Part shown: positions 1 through 11,795 of the stretch, piece after piece | Layout of the letters: each line of letters begins with the position of its first letter | Position numbering within the stretch: the stretch's first letter is position 1 | Assembly (NCBI RefSeq): GCF_004011695.2 | Contig: NC_082419.1 | Span: forward strand, 62,001 to 126,000 | Length of the DNA: 64,000 nt | From: Ascochyta rabiei | Taxonomy: Eukaryota > Ascomycota > Dothideomycetes > Pleosporales > Didymellaceae | Direction of reading: 5' to 3' | Position numbers and translations under genes: made by a program | The notes under the pieces: model-generated | Seen by the model: only the letters and a program-made list of their open reading frames with translations | What the model was told of the DNA's origin: nothing | Databases searched by the model: none

Positions 1-287
1 GCGTCGAGACACAGAGACTTGAGAAACTGTAAACGAGTCAGTAGAGCGTGATTAAGGTTGTCTTTCTCCATCGTGGACTAGACCAAGGATTTTGTATTGT
101 GGAGATGTCGATCGTTATCCGCATTACATGACCCACCATCCTATCTCGTCATAATACTAAACCCTGCTAGGCCTTAGGTGGTCGTTAATGGCGTATTCCA
201 CGAAGAGCAACATGGTGCGCGTAGTGCCCAGCCTAGTATCTTTACAAACAGCCGACCCTGATAGCCAGGTCTAAACCTGAACGGAGC

Positions 288-294
288 TATATAG
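288..294 (+). promoter_or_regulatory. TATA-like box upstream of the zinc-ribbon ORF
   Basis: A TATATAG motif lies about 67 bases before the ATG at 361. A 13-bp dyad (GCAACA-T-TGTTGC, 321-333) sits between it and the start. Both are visible in the sequence; a promoter role is inferred from position only. Confidence 0.4.
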
Positions 295-360
295 AAGATT
301 CACCGAGACAGGTATACACTGCAACATTGTTGCAACAGTAACACGAATGTAGTCTACACC

Positions 361-1119
361 ATGAGATGCAAGGGTTGTAATTCAGAACTGACACTTATTG
401 AGTACCAAGCTCGTTCTGCTGATGAGGCACATTCATCATCGTACAGGTGTCCATTTTGTCCATTGGATATCACAAAGTTCTCTAATACTATTCCCAAGGC
501 TCATCTCTACCTGAAAAGATCAAAGCGAGTCAAGAGACAAACACCAGTAGTGGACTCGTCAAATTCTACACATTCTAGACTTCTCTGTGTAACTTCCAAG
601 AGAACATCGATAGTAGACAAGCACCAGCTTTTAGAGGCTAGATGCTACAACTGCCTCGATGAAACTTCGACTCTCTTCAAGTACTACTTGTCTGGCCCAT
701 GGAAAGACACAGCTGTGTGCCAAAGGGAGACAAAACAGATTGGACTTAATGCATCTGTCATCTCTACTAGTCTCTTGTACAGTTGTCCTAATGAAGGTCT
801 AGAATACACAGATTTCAAGTATACGTACATAGATGGACACATGATAACAGTACAGGACAACAAGGTGCAGTTCTTTCAAGATGTAGGAGAAGAGTCAGAA
901 AATGTAATTCTGGAGTACCTTTGTATTGCGTACACTATGGGGTTCAATCCCACAAGCTTATCTTCTTATGTGAGCAATATCTTGCTTGGTGCAATGTCCA
1001 ATATGAATGCAAGAGCATACGATGCTGCCTTAGGAGACGATCACAAAGATAGATACCTCAAAACTAATTTCACAAAAATAATACAAGCCACATGCTCGAA
1101 CCGAATACAACACATGTAA
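361..1119 (+). CDS. Protein with N-terminal TFIIS/RPB9-type zinc ribbon, otherwise unknown
   Basis: An uninterrupted 252-residue ORF. The first 33 residues carry the hallmark of the TFIIS-type zinc ribbon: C3-x2-C6, then Q16 and the R18-S-A-D-E22 motif, then C30-x2-C33. In TFIIS the adjacent acidic pair (here D21-E22) reaches into the RNA polymerase active site and stimulates transcript cleavage, and RPB9 has a related ribbon. In TFIIS and RPB9 this ribbon is C-terminal; here it is at the very start, followed by about 220 residues I do not recognise, with scattered cysteines and no obvious signal peptide or membrane span. Codon use is more AT-rich than in the core genes of the window, which may indicate foreign (for example large DNA virus) origin, but that is inference. 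It stands alone with its own TATA-like box. I am confident of the ORF and the motif, not of the function. Confidence 0.6.
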   Translation: MRCKGCNSELTLIEYQARSADEAHSSSYRCPFCPLDITKFSNTIPKAHLYLKRSKRVKRQTPVVDSSNSTHSRLLCVTSKRTSIVDKHQLLEARCYNCLDETSTLFKYYLSGPWKDTAVCQRETKQIGLNASVISTSLLYSCPNEGLEYTDFKYTYIDGHMITVQDNKVQFFQDVGEESENVILEYLCIAYTMGFNPTSLSSYVSNILLGAMSNMNARAYDAALGDDHKDRYLKTNFTKIIQATCSNRIQHM

Positions 1120-2196
1120 GAAAAGGACGGATACAACGTGAAGTCAGACCTACTTGTGCAAACGGACCAATCAACGGTCACTCTGCCCACCCAGAGCGAG
1201 GGTGACGCACTGCTCTACACACTATTAGCATGCTAAAGCTGCTAAAACTCAACCTAAGGCCTACTTTGCTATTGGAAAGATTGAAATTCAGAAATTAACG
1301 CAACATAGCTGCTTCATTGGCTCACTGGATCCGAGCCTTGGCTACTGTCAGGGAGGGAGAGCTCTTGACTTGTAGCAAGGATGACGACGTCACTATTATC
1401 CTGAGAAGCAACGACGAGACTGCTCAGAACTTCACATCTGGATTGCTACGGAAGGGAGTTTTGTCGAACCATTAGTTGTTCTCGGTCACTGGTGGAGGAA
1501 GTTGGTGCTTGCAAGCAGGTGGATAGTCGTGTTTAGAGCGCCAATAGAGCCTTCAGCGCCTGGACGAGATGCGCAGTCGGACGCAGCCGTCTCGACCATA
1601 ATTGTGCCACACTCAACGATAGCAATATTCGCTTGGACCGAAGAACTCCCCTTAGCGAAGATGTTGTCGTGTTTTGCTTGGCTGCGAAGCATCGACTGGT
1701 CACTGGCTCTGCTGGGTCTTACCAGCAACTCGTCGTACCAGCTTCGCTGTATGTTCAATATCATCATGCGGGACTCACTGGCGGCTGTCGTGTTCTATGG
1801 AACGGAGTTCATTTTGATATATAATGAGGCTTTCATTGATTGCCTTGGGAACCTTCATCCTTGTATGGGTCTCAGTGCTTAGACAGCGTTGGCTACAATA
1901 TAGTCTTGGTTTCTTGAACTGATCATTGTACAAAACCTTAACGGATAAGTTTTGGAGCAAACAGATGCAGCGATTGATATATGCCGCAATGGATCCCTCG
2001 AGGAAACATACTGTTTCGTGAAGGTCATCCCAATGCTGGATGTGGATGGTACTGCAGTGGGACATTGTGAATCCTTGATATGAATTGTGAGTCCCATGGA
2101 TGCTAACTCGATCCCACGGGCCCCTATACTGCTAATTTTCTCATCTGAACAACGATGTTTTCTTGTGAAAAATCAAGGTCTTGGATGCGCTTGTGA
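1120..2196. other. Region without a supported gene
   Basis: Mixed-composition sequence with short overlapping open stretches on both strands around 1340-1830 that shift frame. It may be decayed coding sequence, but no domain is recognisable. Confidence 0.4.
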
Positions 2197-2985
2197 GAAT
2201 GGTCGCTGACCAGAGTACAGACCCGAGAAGTTATTTCAAAAAGTCAGATTGAAACCCTCTTTCATCCCAGTGAAGATATCTCACACGCACGAGACGATGA
2301 TTCTTTCTGGCGTGCAGCGATAGAAGTACTCTCGCTCAACGAGAAGGATATCCTGTTCCATCAACTCTATTCAGTTGAGTATGACCCGAACGGGGCACTT
2401 ACCAGCGCTATACCCATGTCACGCGAACACCGGCAATGCAAGCTTCGAGGCTCCGCCCGCCTACCCAATGACTCCCTGGCAGAGCCTATTTATCTTGATC
2501 TCAGTAACGATCATGGCTTCGCGCTGCATCTACGACAGGCTACAGCCGCACAAGAGCCGGTCACGATGCCATTCGAAGTGACTGCTGAATTACTTCAACA
2601 CAGTTCAGGGCAGAGGTTTGGAGATTCTTGTCAAGCACATGGACTTATAATTATAGGTCTGAATCCTCGACGGCGGTACGGCAATGACTGTGATCATTTC
2701 AATCTAAAGAGCTTAACATTGAAATTATTTTCGCACGATCCAGATCGAGTGTTGCAGATACCAATCAATTTCTCAACAAACACAATCAAGTTTAGTCGCC
2801 TCGAGGAGACGCGTAATATTACCGTTGGTCTTGGTATCGCCCTCAAACAGCCATCTGAAAACGCGCAAGGCCACCTGAAGTTTGTCCGCACATCCAAGGC
2901 GCTGAGCACTCCGAGCCTGCAGGCAGGCTGGGATAGGGGTGGGTTTGTGAGTGAAGGTCTATTGTGGGTAGTACCACGATTCTGA
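2197..2985 (+). pseudogene. Unrecognised open segment, probable 3' part of a gene
   Basis: The plus frame is open from just after a TGA at 2194 to the TGA at 2983-2985, about 262 codons, longer than the stretch from the first ATG in frame (2416). Its composition looks protein-like (mixed hydrophobic and charged, few low-complexity runs), so coding sequence probably once extended upstream, either joined by an intron or lost. No signal peptide, catalytic motif or known domain is visible. It could be the 3' exon of a gene whose 5' part lies in the disturbed region 1340-2190, or a decayed remnant. Function unknown. Confidence 0.3.
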
Positions 2986-3295
2986 TTCCAGCAGGTATAT
3001 GTCATCTTCGCAGTGCAAGACACCAGAAAAGGTTTAAGCAGCCCCAAGCGCGATCTGTTGTTCGCACAATTCTCGCAAGCGTTACCGCGCACACATATCG
3101 ACCATGATTAGGAGGTTGTACTTGCCTCACAGTTATATCTCCTAGAACCTCGAGACTCACTGCATGATTAGGTGGCTCTAAGCTTGGTCTGTTCATCTCT
3201 AGACGACTAACAGAGATGCACGACGGTGCGATCTGATTTGCATCAAAAGCTGGAGTCGGCAGCACTTTCGCGTTTTACGTGAAGACCCGCAAAAC

Positions 3296-4204
3296 ACCCT
3301 CGCCGCTCACCGAACACCAACTTTTCATAGTTAGAGAAAGGTTGATTTCTATAAAATTTTCACCCCAATATTACAAACATGCCTTCCTAATATCTATTTC
3401 TAGCGTCTGTTTTGTAGTGCAGGTGCTAGAATAGGCGCGCTGGCTATTGTAAGCTAAACAGAGCAGTTATCTGGTCTTAGTTAAGATAAAATCTCTGTAA
3501 TAGCCTCTGCACTTAAAGATTTAGACTAGTTAAAGGCATAACAAACAGAGGACTCCTAGCTATAGCTATTGCCTGCCTAGCAATTGCTACACAGCTATTA
3601 CTTTATTACAAATACCCCCTATTATAACTAGCTATACTAACCTCCTATACCTAGACAAAATTAACTAAGTAACAGCTTAAAGCTACCCCTATACGACTAC
3701 TCTATTAATAAAGCAACAGCTCTCTTCTTAGGCCTATAGATACCTGTTGCCTTAGTAAAGCAACAGGTCTATATACCTAGCTACAACCTATACAAATACC
3801 CCTATTATAACTAGCTACACTAACCTCCTATACCTAGATAAAATTAACTAAGCAACAGCTTAAACACCCTAGTAGTCTATTACTAGCAATAGTAATAGTT
3901 AAACAAACAACAACAATAAGAAGACCGTCTACTGCAATAGCAATAGCTAGTAATAGACAACAAACGCTAGAACTATCTACTTGTAGGATAGTTTTACACA
4001 ACCCTAATTTAACAGGGCAACAGCTCTTCTTAACAACCTAGGGCATAGGCCCTCACGATTAGACTACGAGCACACATTTACTATCCCTTTAAACAAATAC
4101 ACTCCTTAAATTACTAGAGCAGCTTAACTGCTCTCGTCTTATATAGTCTTAGACTCACACAGGACGTTAAACTTATCAATCAATTAATCAACCCTCGCCG
4201 CTCA
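3296..4204. mobile_element. AT-rich RIP-affected insert flanked by 14-bp direct repeats
   Basis: An identical 14-bp sequence (ACCCTCGCCGCTCA) occurs at 3296-3309 and 4191-4204, immediately bracketing an 881-bp AT-rich block whose composition differs sharply from both flanks. This is what a target-site duplication looks like, and 14 bp would suit a LINE/SINE-type retroposition. The block has no ORF. It contains an internal direct duplication of about 70 bp (3609-3680 and 3793-3863) with mainly C/T and A/G differences, consistent with RIP. The element class is not identifiable by eye. Confidence 0.55.
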
Positions 4205-4239
4205 AAGAAAAAAATAACCCCCTCGCGGCTGATCCCAGC

Positions 4240-4808
4240 ATACATGATCTAGGACCCTCCCTTTCCAGCCGATCAGTCGACGGCAAGAACAGGTCACCAG
4301 CTCAGCCGATCAAAGACCACATCTCCGCAGCGAACCTTCACGTCCTAATAGTTGAAGACGACCTTGTAAGTCAATGTGTGTTGGCAAAGCAACTGCGAAA
4401 AATGGGCAATCAACGTCACTGTCGCGAACCACGGCGGCGAAGCCCTCGACCATCTACACCCCACCACTTACTGCATCGAAGACAAAATGCATGCGAAACA
4501 ACTTTTTCTGGTCTCCATGGACTGGAAAATGCCAGCAAGTCGCCCCAAAACACTTTCTACACCAGCCATTGACCACAGCGCAGATAATGGACGGCCTGAC
4601 ATGCACGCAGCGAATTCGAGAACTCGAGCAACAGGGCGTCGTACACGGACATATACCCATCATTCCAGTCACTGCAGACGTGCGCGCAGAACAGGTTGAC
4701 ATCGTAATGAAGGCCGGGATGGAAAACGTCATCTCGAAACCGTTTCGCATTCCGGGCTTGCCTGCTTGCATTCAAGAGACGCTCCAAGCGATTGTGCTCA
4801 CGAATTAG
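4240..4808 (+). pseudogene. Hybrid histidine kinase receiver domain, 5'-truncated and frameshifted
   Basis: The sequence encodes a response-regulator receiver domain of the kind that ends fungal hybrid histidine kinases. The start reads HVLIVEDD (acidic pocket) from about 4347. The phospho-acceptor Asp lies in MDWKMP near 4517-4534, the conserved Thr in PVTAD near 4667, and the Lys in SKPFRIP near 4734. The segments lie in different frames. One extra A near 4408 shifts the frame after LRKMG. The second change is explained by a 49-nt intron, 4535-4583, with a GCAAGT donor, a CATTGAC branch-like site and a CAG acceptor, which rejoins MDWKMP to IMDGLTC. No kinase or HATPase domain remains upstream; the AT-rich insert lies there instead. 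Probably a non-functional relic. Confidence 0.65.
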
Positions 4809-6119
4809 CGCATGTTTAGCGATTCATCATCTTGGAATACTCAGCTAGACTGGACGATTTTTTGTAACAAATTCATGGGAAATCTGGATGGATTTGGTAT
4901 TTCGGCGCGCAAAGATGATAGCTGCAGGATAGACATCGCCGGAAACTGCGTGGTTGAGGCCGGCTCAATTGACCAACGAACCGATCCTCGTGCAAAATCT
5001 GCCTGGGATCCCAATGGTATTCACGCTTTCCTGCAGAGAGAACAGAAGGCTCCCGAGAGCTGTTGGAGTGTTGGCAGTAGTGGCTACCAGGAGGTCAAGC
5101 ATGGAAGCTGAGACTTCGTGCAGGGTAGAGTGGCGCAGGAGATGGTAACGAATGCGCGTATGACCGGTGAGGATATTTGCGCTATCAGATTACAACGAGT
5201 GCTGGCAACATTTGGCTCAAAATATGGTCACTATGATCTGAGAAGACGTGGGTCTGCACAACATTCTTAGAAGTGCTCTATAAGAATTGAACCCAAAGCC
5301 TCCAGACTTCAAAAAGGAACAGTACAATCCTGTTAAGACCAGATCAAACAAATGCTATAAACCGAAAAAACATCCCTTCAACGACCTCTGCGTCGATTGA
5401 TTCGTTTAGTGGGTAGCTAAACAGTATGTGCTCCGGATAACGTGCCGCGATGGTCTCTGCAACAGGAGAACTGCACAGCGTCGGAGTTCGCTTTACGATT
5501 GAAAAGTTCAACCAACATTACGTTTTGAAAGAGTCTCACCATCTTGCTTGTGGGGACTAAACTTGCTTCTTGTACCAGGATGGTTGAACTTGGCCCTTAT
5601 CCGATCGAGCCAGAAACTCGTATGCCTTCTGGGGGTCCATGGTCAACGCTCATCGAGACGAAACTAGCGTATCTGGAAGGTTTGATAAGAATAATATTCG
5701 TTCGTGTTACTCAAGTTCATCTCAGGAAAAGCCGCGCTACCTTGTTCTAGGGCGACCCTGGGGAACACGTAGTGGACTTCACCAGATGGCTATGTTTCTG
5801 CGAAAGATGACCGCAAAGTGGGAACCATAGTATCAAGTCAGCAGGCACAGGTTAGTCGTACTCTGAGGATATATGAGATTAGTGTAGCTGCTACAAAGGC
5901 TAAGCTTCAGCCTACCACAGCAGGTGCTGGTACTTCTGCCACTGCAGATAGAATAGAAGAGCCTGCTGTGCTGTCTTGCTGTTGTACATGCACACAATGC
6001 CGTGGCTAATAGAAGCTTGATCCAGCTTATAGTTTTATCAATCTGAGATCTTCGGCTGCGTTAATCATGTGCTATCCTCGCGCGTCCGGAGACTTCCAAC
6101 ATAATTACCATAACAGCAG
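4809..6119. other. Region without a supported gene
   Basis: About 1.3 kb of mixed composition with only short open stretches on either strand. None carries a recognisable domain. It lies between the kinase relic and the 3' end of the beta-lactamase-like gene and may include decayed coding sequence. Confidence 0.4.
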
Positions 6120-7965
6120 CTACAGCTCCATGCTCTCTTCTTCTAAGAACCTCTTCCTAGGCACTTTTGTTAGGTTTGCACGGAATGCGCTGAGCTCAAG
6201 AGTTTCGTATTCTCCTCCATCCTCGCTCTTATCCCAGAAAACAAAGTTGTTGATCGCAACGCCCGCATAGAGTGGGCCCTCGATATCTGTCATGCAAAAG
6301 TCGTCCCAGACATGGGTTGCTTGATGATCACGCTGCTCGACTGGCTGGACGCGCCACTCTTCGCCTTGTTGCTTCTTCGCATTGCGATACAACAGCGTCG
6401 GCACGAGTTGCGCAATGCCATACCTGGGAATCCATTCGTTCACGATGCCAACGTGTAGGAAGTCAGTGGAGTTCGAGATGAACTCGGTCACTACGAGGCC
6501 GCGTTGATCGGCAACGATTGTAACGGACGAATTCAGACTCGAATCGGAGCTGACGTAGGTGCCTGCGTAGCGTTCGTTGAGTTGTCGAATCGCAAGTTGC
6601 TCGGCAGGGCGAACAAACTCAGTGACAGATTCTCGCAACTTCGGAAGCAGCTCTGGGTTGCCCGCAACAAGGATGGTAATTCCCAGGTCATATTCGGGCG
6701 CAATGATGATATTTGAGGTATACCCAGGCAATCCCCCGCCTTTGGTGATGAAACGCACCGTGCGACGCGAGTTCTGCAATGCACGATCCGTGTGAAAAAT
6801 CTCCCACGGAACTGCATAGAATGAGTTCAGTCCGCGAGTGGGCGATGCTGGGTTGAACCAGTTCAGAGCATGCGTGATGCCGTTGAAGTGTGTGAGCACG
6901 TAACGCAGGTATCTCGACAAATCTGTGGAGGAACTGTAGATGCCACCCGTGGGGCTCTGTATCCCTTCGTCAACATCCCAGTACTGTGGCCCCAGGGGAA
7001 TGACTCCTGCCGAGTCAGGTGGCAAAGACAACGTGCTCTTGCTCATGTTGAGTGGCTTGAACACAGCTTCTTCAATGAAGGAGCGGTAGCTTTGGCCGGT
7101 GACTCGCTCAAGCACCATTCCCAGTAACTCGAAAGCGGCGTTGGAGTAAGTTGATTGCTGGTTTGGTGCGAATATAGGTATCTTTGACTTCAGAGCATCG
7201 AGAAGATCTACAGCAGAGTAAGTCAGCAGCGCGTTCTCAAAATTTGTGAGCAACGCGTGTATCTCACCACTCTCGGTGCAAATCTTCTTATAATTAGGCG
7301 AGAACTCGCCACAAATACACAGACCCTGTCGTGACACTGGTGGTAAGCCCCAGTTGACCGGGTCTTCTACACCCCACTTCTCGAAGTTGATCAAGTCTCC
7401 CTGAGCCCCTGTAGAAAGTCAATTTCGTACCTTTGAGTGTCTGGCAACCGTGCCAGGGTAAACCGGGTATCGCACATTCGCGCGGTATGCCACTAAGCTG
7501 GCTGGCTAGACTTCGCAATGTGATGTCCTTCCACGGCAAGGTACCATTCTGGGCCTCCTTTAGTTCCACTATGTACTTGTCAATTGGCTCATCCAAGCTC
7601 AGGTTGCCCGCTTTTTCTTGATATAAGACTCCAAGGACAGTGAACGTCTTGGTGATGCTCGCGATTCGATAAAGCGCGTCGCCATTGACTTCCGCAATGT
7701 CGGGGCGAGAAGCGTTTCGTTCGCGAGCCGTGTGATGCTTCGACCATAGTGTCTGTTTCGAAGACGTGATCGCTATAGAAAAAGATGTCGCTGCAAATTC
7801 GGGTGCCGCAACAGCGGACGTGATGGCTGTGTTGAGTTCGGCAAACGCATGTGCAGGGAGCGCGTCACCGACATCATACTCTGGCAATGGATGTGCAAAA
7901 GTAGGTTCATAGCATTTGGCACTGACCACCGCAGCCACTACGGATGTGAGAAGAAGTCTGAGCAT
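6120..7965 (-). CDS. Secreted serine beta-lactamase-like hydrolase
   Basis: Two exons on the minus strand, 7965-7464 and 7408-6120, give 596 residues. The 55-nt intron (7409-7463, GTTTAC donor, ATTGACTTTCTACAG end) restores the frame; the nearer donor at GTACGA would leave an implausible 22-nt intron. The first about 16 residues form a signal peptide (MLRLLLTSVVAAVVSA). The class C beta-lactamase/penicillin-binding fold is shown by S103-I-T-K106 (SxxK nucleophile), Y255-S-N257 (YxN) and K390-G-G (KTG-box equivalent). Several NxS/T sites are present. Fungal members of this family are secreted or vacuolar esterases or peptidases of mostly unknown substrate, and some lie in secondary-metabolite clusters. 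It is divergently arranged with the GH2 gene over an 827-bp intergenic region. No lesion was seen. The substrate cannot be predicted. Confidence 0.85.
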
Positions 7966-8792
7966 CGCGTTTGCAACCTGATGGTAGATGCTACAAGGAA
8001 GTAAGCAGACGAGCGCCGAAAGGACAAGACACGAGCGTTATCGATAAGCACACAAACTAGGCAGCAGCAATCGTGTTCAGCCGGGCCGGGCCCTGGAGTT
8101 TTACAGGAACAAGATGTGCTCTTCGACCGTGAGCGCTGGCACACAGAGCCTTGGGGACTGAAGCCTGTGTTACCGCACTCTACCGCAGCTTGAAAATTGG
8201 AAGCATTGTCCTAATGCTGTCTGCAATCGACGGTCAGCCATCATCGATGTACTTCGGAAAATGATGGGGATATCCCCTCGAGGTGACGTCATTATTTTGA
8301 ATTCTTGTCAGAGTCGATGAGTTTCTCACATCATCAGGACCGAATTACGCAACATCTACACAGTACAGAACGTTGCTCAGAACCTTTCTACGAACATTGA
8401 CACCAGACCTAGGAGAGTAGTGCAACCGCTTGGTCAGGGAGCCGTCACACCATGCCAAGGCCGCCACCCCGCACAGTGCATAGGCGGGGAAGCCTTATCG
8501 CATCCACTTCTTTCCCTCCAGGGACTCGGGTGTCTCGGTAAAATTATCAGCGGGCGTCGGGTGAGTTATATTTCGGGTGCTCATAATACTGGAATTCCTC
8601 CGATTGAGTCGATGCTCGACGACATTGTCCCGAGTACATGCAGGTGCGCTGATCAGAGCGCGTTCGAGGGAACGCAGCCGGGAGCAAATTTCGGGCTTTG
8701 GTTGCAAGAGGATTGGTCACTCTTGGTTGTTTTGTTGAAAAGACAGTGTTCTCCCGGATTCTGAGAGTTACAGCATTCTGTCAGACTTCACC
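7966..8792. promoter_or_regulatory. Divergent intergenic region between two secreted-hydrolase genes
   Basis: 827 bp between two start codons on opposite strands. It must contain both 5' UTRs and both promoters. No clear TATA box or repeated factor site was found by eye. Confidence 0.5.
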
Positions 8793-11536
8793 ATGTCGGT
8801 CATAACTCGCTGCGCATCTGTCTTGCTGGGACTACTCATGCTCTCGACTGTCGACCAATCAGAAGCTGTAGGCACAACAACATCTCGCACAGCGAGCGGA
8901 CCTCGAGAACGCGTCAGTCTCAACGCCGACTGGCGCTTCCGGCGCTTTGTTGACAACCCAGATGGCCTTTCATACGAAACACTCAAGCCCTGGATCCTTC
9001 CTGCAGCGAACGACTTTCTGAGTGGATCAAAGTATGAACGGCCCTCTGAAGTAGGTCCAGGAAGCAATGTTACCTACGTCCAACCAGCCTTCGATGACGG
9101 TGCCTGGGAGGCAGTCAACTTGCCCCACGACTGGGCTGCTGGTGGGGACTTCGACTTCTCGCCTGAGCTCGATGGTGGCACAGGACGCTTACCGATCAAC
9201 GGTATCGGATGGTATCGTCGGTCGCTAGCTTTGGACCCGAGTACCATTGAGTCCGGCAGATCGGTATTCTTGGACATCGATGGAGCAATGGCATATGCAA
9301 CAGTTTGGCTCAATGGCCAGTTAGTTGGTGGCTGGCCATACGGCTACAATTCGTTCCGTCTCGATCTCACTCCTTATGCGCAGGCAGGCGACAACTTGCT
9401 AGCAATCAGGGTCGACAACGCGCCCGATTCTTCAAGATGGTATCCGGGTGCGGGAATCTACCGCAACACATGGCTGGTGATAGTAAGCCCTGTACACGTA
9501 GCGCAGTATGGCACATACCTTACCACGCCGAAAATCTCTCCTGAGCAGGCTACCATCGACCTCAAAGTTGAAGTAGAGAACAAGGGCAACACAAGTCAGA
9601 CTGTGCAAGTCACCACAGAGGTTTTCGAGCTCGACGCGTTGTCCAGGAGAGCGTCAGGTAGCGCAGTGGCGAAGATTTCAGCAGCAACGGTCAGCATACC
9701 CGGCGGAGTGAAGCAATCTGTCAATGGCTCCACTACCGTTGCCAACCCCAAGTTATGGGGACCGGTCCCGAAACAAACGCCGAATGAGTACATTGCTATT
9801 ACTACTTTGTCCAGCAATGGCACTGCAATCGACGTTTACGAGACTCTGTTTGGTATTCGTTCCATAACCTACGAAGCGGATCAAGGCGTTTTAATCAACG
9901 GTATACACGTCCCCGTGTACGGAACTTGCAACCATCACGACCTTGGGTCTTTGGGAGCGGCGTTTAACTACCGTGCTGCAGAGCGCCAGATCGAAATGCT
10001 CCAAGAAATGGGCAACACAGCGTTGCGAACCTCCCACAACCCACCTGCACCCGAGCTCCTGGACCTTGCTGATCGGCTTGGTCTCATGGTTATGGATGAA
10101 ATCTTTGACACCTGGAATGTTGCGAAGGTCGATAATGATTTCCATCTCATCTTTCCTGAATGGCATGAGCCTGATCTGCGTTCATTTGTCCGCCGCGATC
10201 GTAATCACCCTTCTATCATCTCATGGAGCATTGGCAACGAGATTCCTGAGCAGTCGGAATCCATTGGTACCGCTACTGCCAAGATGCTGCAAGACATCGT
10301 GCATGAGGAAGATCCCACAAAGCAGGTTACCATTGGTATGAACAGCGCAGGCCCAAATACGGGCCTGGCTGCAGAGATTGACATCATCGGACTCAATTAC
10401 CAGGGTGAGGGCAGGGGTAGTGCCAGCTCAGGCTCGTTTGCTAGCTTCCGCAGCATGTTTCCCAATAAGATGATCTGGAGTACCGAGTCCGCATCGACGG
10501 TCAGTTCACGCGGCATATACCTGTTCCCAGTCACCCCAAACAAGAGCGCTATTGTCGGCGGTAAGCCTGGCGAAGGTGGCGACCCTATCAATAGCCAAGT
10601 GTCTGCGTACGAGCTCTACGCGCCGACGGTACGTGTTCTTCTATACCTTTGTTCCCCCGCCTACGTACTAACACTATCTGTCAGTGGGCTTCATCACCTG
10701 ACAAGGTTTTCGAGCAGCATGATCGCAATCCATACGTTGCTGGCGAATTCGTCTGGACTGGGTTCGACTATATCGGCGAGCCGACTCCCTACGACAACTC
10801 CAGTCGCAGCTCTTACTTCGGCATCATTGGTAGGTCTGAGTGTAAACCAGAATCTTTAACTTGCCTATTGACAAAGTAAACAGATCTTGCTGGCTTTAAG
10901 AAGGATCGCTTCTATCTGTACCAAGCCCGCTGGCGCCCGGACTATCCTCAAGTGCACATACTACCTCACTGGAGCTGGCCTGACCGCGAGGGTCAAGTAA
11001 CACCTGTCCATGTCTTCACATCAGGTGACGAAGCGGAGCTTTTTATCAACGGCAAGTCTGCTGGTCGCCAAAAACGTGGACAGTACGACTACCGCCTCCG
11101 CTGGGACAATGTGACTTACACACCGGGAGAGATCAACGTGAAGGCATGGAAGAATGGCCAGGAATGGGCAACGGCTTCTCACCGCACAGTTGGTGCCGCT
11201 GCATCGCTCAATGTGACGGCGGACCGCACTAGCATTGATGGAGATGGCAAGGACTTGTCGTTTGTCACTGTTGCAGTTGTCGACGAAAACGGTGACACTG
11301 TGCCTCAAGCTGACAACAAGATCACTTTCTCGGTTGCATCTGGGCCGGGTGAGATTGTCACAACGGATAACGGCGACCCGAGGGACGGTACACCGTTTCC
11401 CTCTCCAACTCGCAAGGCGTTCAGTGGTCTTGCTCTTGCGATCATACGGGCCAAACAAGGATCGAGTGGAGAGATAGTCATTAAGGTCACGTCTGAAGGT
11501 CTGACTGCTGGTCAAGTGGTACTTACAGCTGCTTAA
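8793..11536 (+). CDS. Secreted glycoside hydrolase family 2 (beta-galactosidase-like)
   Basis: Three exons, 8793-10628, 10685-10829 and 10884-11536, give 877 residues. Introns of 56 and 54 nt have GTACGT and GTAGGT donors and CAG acceptors. The N-terminus is a signal peptide, so the enzyme is probably secreted. The order is GH2 sugar-binding jelly roll (about 40-230), immunoglobulin-like domain (about 240-355), TIM barrel (about 360-680), then C-terminal beta-sandwich and Ig-like repeats. The catalytic acid/base is E483 in SWSIGNE and the nucleophile is E565 in IWSTES. The NHHD motif near 380 matches GH2 beta-galactosidases. It should remove terminal beta-galactosides or related sugars from plant or other polysaccharides; beta-galactosidase is likelier than beta-glucuronidase or mannosidase, but exact specificity is inferred. 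The reading frame is intact throughout. Confidence 0.9.
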
Positions 11537-11795
11537 GACATCTAATATCGCCCTGGCTCTTATGAGAATAGCGGCTGTACAAGCAAGAGCTGTTGAAATA
11601 AATGCAGTGATAGTGTGATCAGATTAAGAAGAAACAAATACAGTGTGAAGTTCATACTCTTACCTAAGCCAAAGCTACAAACTTACAGCTCGCTCCAAGC
11701 TATACGGGCTTTAGTGTTTACTAGACTGCTCTAGCAGTAAGTGCACTTATAAAGCATGGATGGCGGAAAATAAATGAATAGTAAAGTAACACTTT

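Noticed and set aside
7409..7430. A 22-nt intron in the beta-lactamase-like gene (GTACGA donor)
   Set aside because: It keeps the frame, but 22 nt is far below the usual fungal minimum. A 55-nt intron in the same phase from GTTTAC uses the same acceptor.
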